Source: an uncultured Clostridium sp. | Lineage (GTDB): Bacteria > Bacillota > Clostridia > Clostridiales > Clostridiaceae | Assembly (NCBI GenBank): GCA_900539375.1 | Contig: UQBY01000001.1 | Location: 1-64,000, forward strand | Reading direction: 5' to 3' | DNA length: 64,000 nucleotides | Shown: piece by piece, positions 60,553 through 64,000 of the stretch | Layout: the number at the start of each line of letters is the position of its first letter | Numbering within the stretch: the first letter of the stretch is position 1 | Program-made: the position numbers and the translations under genes | Notes under the pieces: model-generated | What the model was told of the DNA's origin: nothing | Database searches by the model: none | Seen by the model: only the letters and a program-made list of their open reading frames with translations

Positions 60553-61632
60553 ATGAAGGAATTAATTCATGGAGGAGATATTTATAGCTTTAATAAAAAT
60601 ATAATTGATTTTTCAGCAAATATAAATCCTTTAGGAATGCCACTTTCAGTAAAAAAAGCAATAATAGATAACATAGAAAATTATAAAGCTTATCCAGACC
60701 CTTTATGTAGATCTCTTAGAAAGGCTTTAGCAGAAAAAGAAAAAACAAGTATGGAAAATATATTATGTGGAAATGGTGCAGCAGATATTATTTTTAAAAT
60801 AGCTTTAGGAATAAAACCTAAAAAAGCACTTATTTTAGCACCAACTTTTTCAGAATATGAAGAGGCTTTAAAGCTTGTAAATTGCAAGATAAATTACTAT
60901 AAATTAAAAGAAGAAAATAACTTTTTTGTAAAAGATGATATACTAAATTATTTAAATGAGGAAATAGATATAATTTTTTTATGTAACCCAAATAATCCTA
61001 CAGGAATTCTTTTAGAAAAAGAAAAAGTTTTAAAAATTTTAGAAAAATGTAAAGAGAAAAATATAATAATGGTAGTAGATGAATGTTTTATGGATTTTAT
61101 TTATGATGAAGAAAATTATAGTATTTCTAGTTATATAAATAATTTTAAAAATCTTATAATATTAAAAGCTTTTACAAAAATATATGCAATGGCTGGAATA
61201 AGGCTTGGCTATATGCTTTCTTCAAATGAAGAAATTATAAATAAAATAAGTTCAATTGGACAGCCTTGGAGTGTATCTTCTGTAGCAGCTTTTTCAGGGG
61301 AAGCAGCTTTAAAGGAAGAGGAATTTGTAAATAAAACTAAGTTATACATAAAAGAAAATAGAGAATTTTTAAAAAAGGAACTAGAAAATTTAGGCTTTAA
61401 AGTTTTTAATTCTAAGGCCAATTATATATTTTTTAAATCTAATATTTTAAACTTAAAAGAGTATTTAAAAGAAAAAGGAGTACTAATAAGAAGTTGCAAT
61501 AATTATATAGCTTTAAATAAGGACTATTATAGAATAGCAGTAAAATCAAAGGAAGATAATAAAATATTAATTAAATGTTTAAAAGAATTAATAAAGGAAA
61601 AAGAAAATGAAAACTATAATGGTTATAATTGA
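60553..61632 (+). CDS. cobD: L-threonine-phosphate decarboxylase
   Basis: 359 residues from ATG 60553 with AGAAGGTG ten bases upstream; the in-frame GTG at 60541 lies inside that site. Class I/II PLP fold (HisC-like): NIIDFSANINPLGMP, NGAADIIFKIA, FLCNPNNPTG, and the Schiff-base Lys in ILKAFTKIYAMAGIRLGY. It makes (R)-1-amino-2-propanol O-phosphate, the substrate for CbiB, which fits the order. Its end overlaps the next gene by 26 bases. Confidence 0.9.
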   Translation: MKELIHGGDIYSFNKNIIDFSANINPLGMPLSVKKAIIDNIENYKAYPDPLCRSLRKALAEKEKTSMENILCGNGAADIIFKIALGIKPKKALILAPTFSEYEEALKLVNCKINYYKLKEENNFFVKDDILNYLNEEIDIIFLCNPNNPTGILLEKEKVLKILEKCKEKNIIMVVDECFMDFIYDEENYSISSYINNFKNLIILKAFTKIYAMAGIRLGYMLSSNEEIINKISSIGQPWSVSSVAAFSGEAALKEEEFVNKTKLYIKENREFLKKELENLGFKVFNSKANYIFFKSNILNLKEYLKEKGVLIRSCNNYIALNKDYYRIAVKSKEDNKILIKCLKELIKEKENENYNGYN

Positions 61633-62581
61633 TGGAGCAGAGCCTTTAGATTATAGGTTTTGTGAAAATATTAAATCTATAAAATACTGCAAAAAAGTAA
61701 ATAATACTCCAGATAAAATGGAAACTAATAGCCTTACTTGTATAATGAATCTTCTTAAAGTTCCTAAAGAGTATATTCCAAAGGGAAGAGCTTATTTAGA
61801 AGCCCTTTCTATGAATGAAGAAGTAAATGAAGAGGATTTAATTTTAAGGTGCAATAATGTTAATATAAATAATCATATTTTAATTTCAAGTTGTAAGGAA
61901 GAAAATAATTTAAAATACAAAAGTTCTATAAATTTATATAATAAATTTAAGTTTATACCTATGGATAGCTATAAAAACCTTCTTATAATAAAAAATGGGT
62001 ATAAGAATTTAGATTATATAAAAACCTATCCACCTCATGAAAATCTAGGAAAAAATATTTATGAAATTATGCCAAAGTGTAGTAATAAAAGTATTGAAGA
62101 GGATTTAAAAAAGCTTATTTTAGATTTTAACCTTTATCCTTGGGGAGAAAGCAAAAAACAAAAAATACCTAGTTTTTATGCAATACATAAATTAAAGGGA
62201 GCTGTTGTATGTAAAACAGAAATTGTAAAAGGTATTGGAATGGCTATGGGAATGTATTGTCCTAAAATAGATAAAGTAACTTCAGATATAGATACAAATT
62301 TAAAAAATAAAAGAGATTGTGCCTTAAAACTTATTAAAGATTATGATTTTGTTCTTCTTCATATAAATGGAGCTGATGAAGCAGGTCATAGAAAAAACAA
62401 AAAAGAAAAAGAAGAATTTATTAAAAGGATAGATAGAGAAGTTATAAAATTTTTAAAAGAAAAAGATTTTAATTTAATAGTTACTTCAGACCATGGTACA
62501 AGCTGTGAAAGTGGAAAACATATAAATGGATTAGTAAATTTTTATATGACAAATAAGGAGGGGGAAAAATGGCTAAGGTAA
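61607..62581 (+). CDS. ApgM-like phosphoglycerate mutase-family protein in the cobalamin operon
   Basis: 324 residues; AAAGGAAAAAG upstream. Alkaline phosphatase superfamily with the archaeal-type phosphoglycerate mutase order: VIIDGAEPLDYRF (metal Asp9), SLTCIMNLLKVP (where a Ser/Thr nucleophile is expected), then KGAVVCKTEIVKGIGMAMG, VLLHINGADEAGHR and IVTSDHGTSC. Glycolysis needs are normally met elsewhere. Being tucked between cobD and cbiP with overlaps on both sides, it more likely acts on a cobalamin intermediate, perhaps as the alpha-ribazole phosphatase (CobC is not seen here). That role is inference. Confidence 0.75.
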   Translation: MKTIMVIIDGAEPLDYRFCENIKSIKYCKKVNNTPDKMETNSLTCIMNLLKVPKEYIPKGRAYLEALSMNEEVNEEDLILRCNNVNINNHILISSCKEENNLKYKSSINLYNKFKFIPMDSYKNLLIIKNGYKNLDYIKTYPPHENLGKNIYEIMPKCSNKSIEEDLKKLILDFNLYPWGESKKQKIPSFYAIHKLKGAVVCKTEIVKGIGMAMGMYCPKIDKVTSDIDTNLKNKRDCALKLIKDYDFVLLHINGADEAGHRKNKKEKEEFIKRIDREVIKFLKEKDFNLIVTSDHGTSCESGKHINGLVNFYMTNKEGEKWLR

Positions 62582-64000
62582 TAATGATACAAGGAACAGC
62601 ATCAAATGCAGGAAAAAGTATTTTAGTAGCTGGGTTATGTAGAATATTTAAACAGGATGGATATAAGGTAGCACCTTTTAAATCTCAAAATATGGCATTA
62701 AATTCTTTTATAACTGAAGAAGGTTTTGAAATGGGAAGAGCTCAAGTTATGCAGGCAGAAGCTTGTAAAATAAAACCTAAGGTTGAAATGAATCCTATAT
62801 TATTAAAGCCTACAAGTGATAAAGGCTCTCAGGTTATAGTTAATGGAAAAGTTTATAAAGATATGTCTGCAAAGGATTATTATAAGGAAAAGTCAAAACT
62901 TAAACCTGAAATTATGAAGGCTTTTAATAAGCTTTCAAAGGAATATGACATAATAGTAATAGAAGGGGCAGGAAGTCCAGCTGAAATTAATTTAAAAAAA
63001 GATGATTTAGTTAATATGGGGATGGCAAAAATGGCAAATTCTCCAGTTTTAATTGTAGGAGATATTGATAGAGGAGGAGTTTTTGCATCCCTTGCAGGAA
63101 CAATGCTTTTATTAGATGAAGATGAAAAAGCTATGGTAAAGGGCACTATAATAAATAAATTTCGTGGAGATGTAAAAATACTAGAGCCAGGTTTAAAAAT
63201 GCTTGAAGATATTATAAAAGTACCAGTAGTTGGGGTTGTTCCTTATTTAAATGTTAATATAGATGAGGAAGATAGTTTAACTGATAAATTTAATAATAAA
63301 AGTTCAGGCTCATTAATAGATATAGCTGTTATAAGACTTCCTAGAATATCAAATTTTACAGATTTTAATCCTTTAGAATATATAAATGGTGTAAAGGTTA
63401 GATATGTAGCTTCCACAAAGGAATTAAAAAATCCTGATTTAATAATAATTCCAGGAACTAAAAATACAATTTCAGATTTAAAATGGCTTAGAGAAAGTGG
63501 TTTAGAATCTTCTATAATGAAACATGTTTCAAAGAATAAACCTTTAATTGGAATCTGTGGAGGCTATCAAATCCTTGGAAAATATTTAAAAGACCCTTAT
63601 AACATAGAAGAGGGGGGAGAAATTAAGGGTTTAGGACTTTTAGATTCAGAAACAGTATTTGAAAAGGAAAAGACAACAGTAAGAGTAAAGGGAAATTTAG
63701 AAAAGGTAGATGGAATTTTTAAAAATCTTTCAAATAAGGAATATGAAGGTTATGAAATTCATATGGGGTTAACTACTAATAATAAAAACCTTGTTAACAA
63801 TAAAAATGTATATGGAACTTATATACATGGAATATTTGATAAAGAAGAAATAACAAAGATAATAATAGAAGAACTTTTGAAGAAAAAGGGATTAAGTACA
63901 GAAAATCTTAAAGCTTTTAATATGGAAGAATATAAAGAAACTCAATATGATATTTTAGCACAAGAAGTAAGAAAGGCTTTAGATATAGATTATATATATA
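62569..64000 (+). CDS. cbiP: Cobyric acid synthase, 3' end cut by window
   Basis: 477 codons visible from ATG 62569 (GGAGGGGG upstream, inside the previous gene); no stop before 64000. Full-length homologues are near 490 residues, so little is missing. N-terminal dethiobiotin synthetase-like domain: IQGTASNAGKSILVAGLCRI, KSQNMALNSF and VGDIDRGGVFASL; C-terminal glutaminase: LIGICGGYQILGKYL with nucleophile Cys330, and TYIHGIFD with His420. It amidates adenosylcobyrinic acid a,c-diamide at four sites using glutamine and ATP. Also called cobQ. Confidence 0.94.
   Translation, partial: MAKVIMIQGTASNAGKSILVAGLCRIFKQDGYKVAPFKSQNMALNSFITEEGFEMGRAQVMQAEACKIKPKVEMNPILLKPTSDKGSQVIVNGKVYKDMSAKDYYKEKSKLKPEIMKAFNKLSKEYDIIVIEGAGSPAEINLKKDDLVNMGMAKMANSPVLIVGDIDRGGVFASLAGTMLLLDEDEKAMVKGTIINKFRGDVKILEPGLKMLEDIIKVPVVGVVPYLNVNIDEEDSLTDKFNNKSSGSLIDIAVIRLPRISNFTDFNPLEYINGVKVRYVASTKELKNPDLIIIPGTKNTISDLKWLRESGLESSIMKHVSKNKPLIGICGGYQILGKYLKDPYNIEEGGEIKGLGLLDSETVFEKEKTTVRVKGNLEKVDGIFKNLSNKEYEGYEIHMGLTTNNKNLVNNKNVYGTYIHGIFDKEEITKIIIEELLKKKGLSTENLKAFNMEEYKETQYDILAQEVRKALDIDYIY

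Noticed and set aside
1..64000. CRISPR array
   Set aside because: No set of regularly spaced direct repeats with unique spacers was seen, and no cas genes.

Overview
The window is strongly AT-rich, uses AGGAGG-type ribosome binding sites and TTGACA/TATAAT promoters, and has short intergenic gaps ending in U-tailed hairpins. Together with the gene families this points to a Firmicute of the Clostridium sensu stricto group. No species call is made.

Region 1 (1 to about 15.8 kb) is the right part of a siphovirus-type prophage, read rightward. It holds head-tail joining genes, the tail tube gene, a tail-assembly chaperone pair that looks like a programmed frameshift, and a tape-measure gene interrupted by a 367-nt group I intron. 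A zinc-ribbon moron with its own promoter and terminator follows, then baseplate genes (one with an SGNH esterase domain), holin and GH25 endolysin, and a cluster of tiny genes behind a promoter with a 24-bp palindrome. The prophage ends in an accessory cassette: an OLD-like ATPase-TOPRIM protein and a DNA adenine methyltransferase. A tRNA-Glu gene on the minus strand marks the likely chromosomal boundary.

Region 2 (15.9 to 35.6 kb) is mixed host housekeeping: a lipase-like hydrolase, a second GH25 lysozyme, an MBL hydrolase, a CPBP protease, a GT8 glycosyltransferase, peptidase T, a J-domain-like membrane protein, a Nudix-GNAT fusion, an LRR surface protein, an isochorismatase-family hydrolase, an XRE-cupin regulator beside an Fe-alcohol dehydrogenase and class III aminotransferase, a radical SAM-SPASM enzyme, and a polar amino acid ABC transporter.

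Region 3 (36.0 to 46.3 kb) is the purine operon purL-purE-purF-purM-purN-purH-purD, covering most steps from PRPP to IMP; purC is not in the window. Region 4 (46.5 to 57.1 kb) has membrane proteins, a Dabb protein, a PHP phosphatase, an aldo/keto reductase, a LysR regulator divergent from leuC-leuD-leuB, ribonuclease Z and a MATE exporter, with two long structured hairpins between genes.

Region 5 (57.1 kb to the end) is a cobalt/cobalamin locus. A leftward cbiM-cbiN-cbiK set sits behind a cobalamin riboswitch; a rightward set has cbiB, cobD, an ApgM-like phosphatase candidate and cbiP (cut by the window end).

The items most worth following up are the ATPase-TOPRIM plus methyltransferase cassette with short direct repeats on both sides, the tape-measure intron with its 22-codon internal ORF, the apparent -2 frameshift in the tail chaperone, and the ApgM-like protein inside the cobalamin operon.
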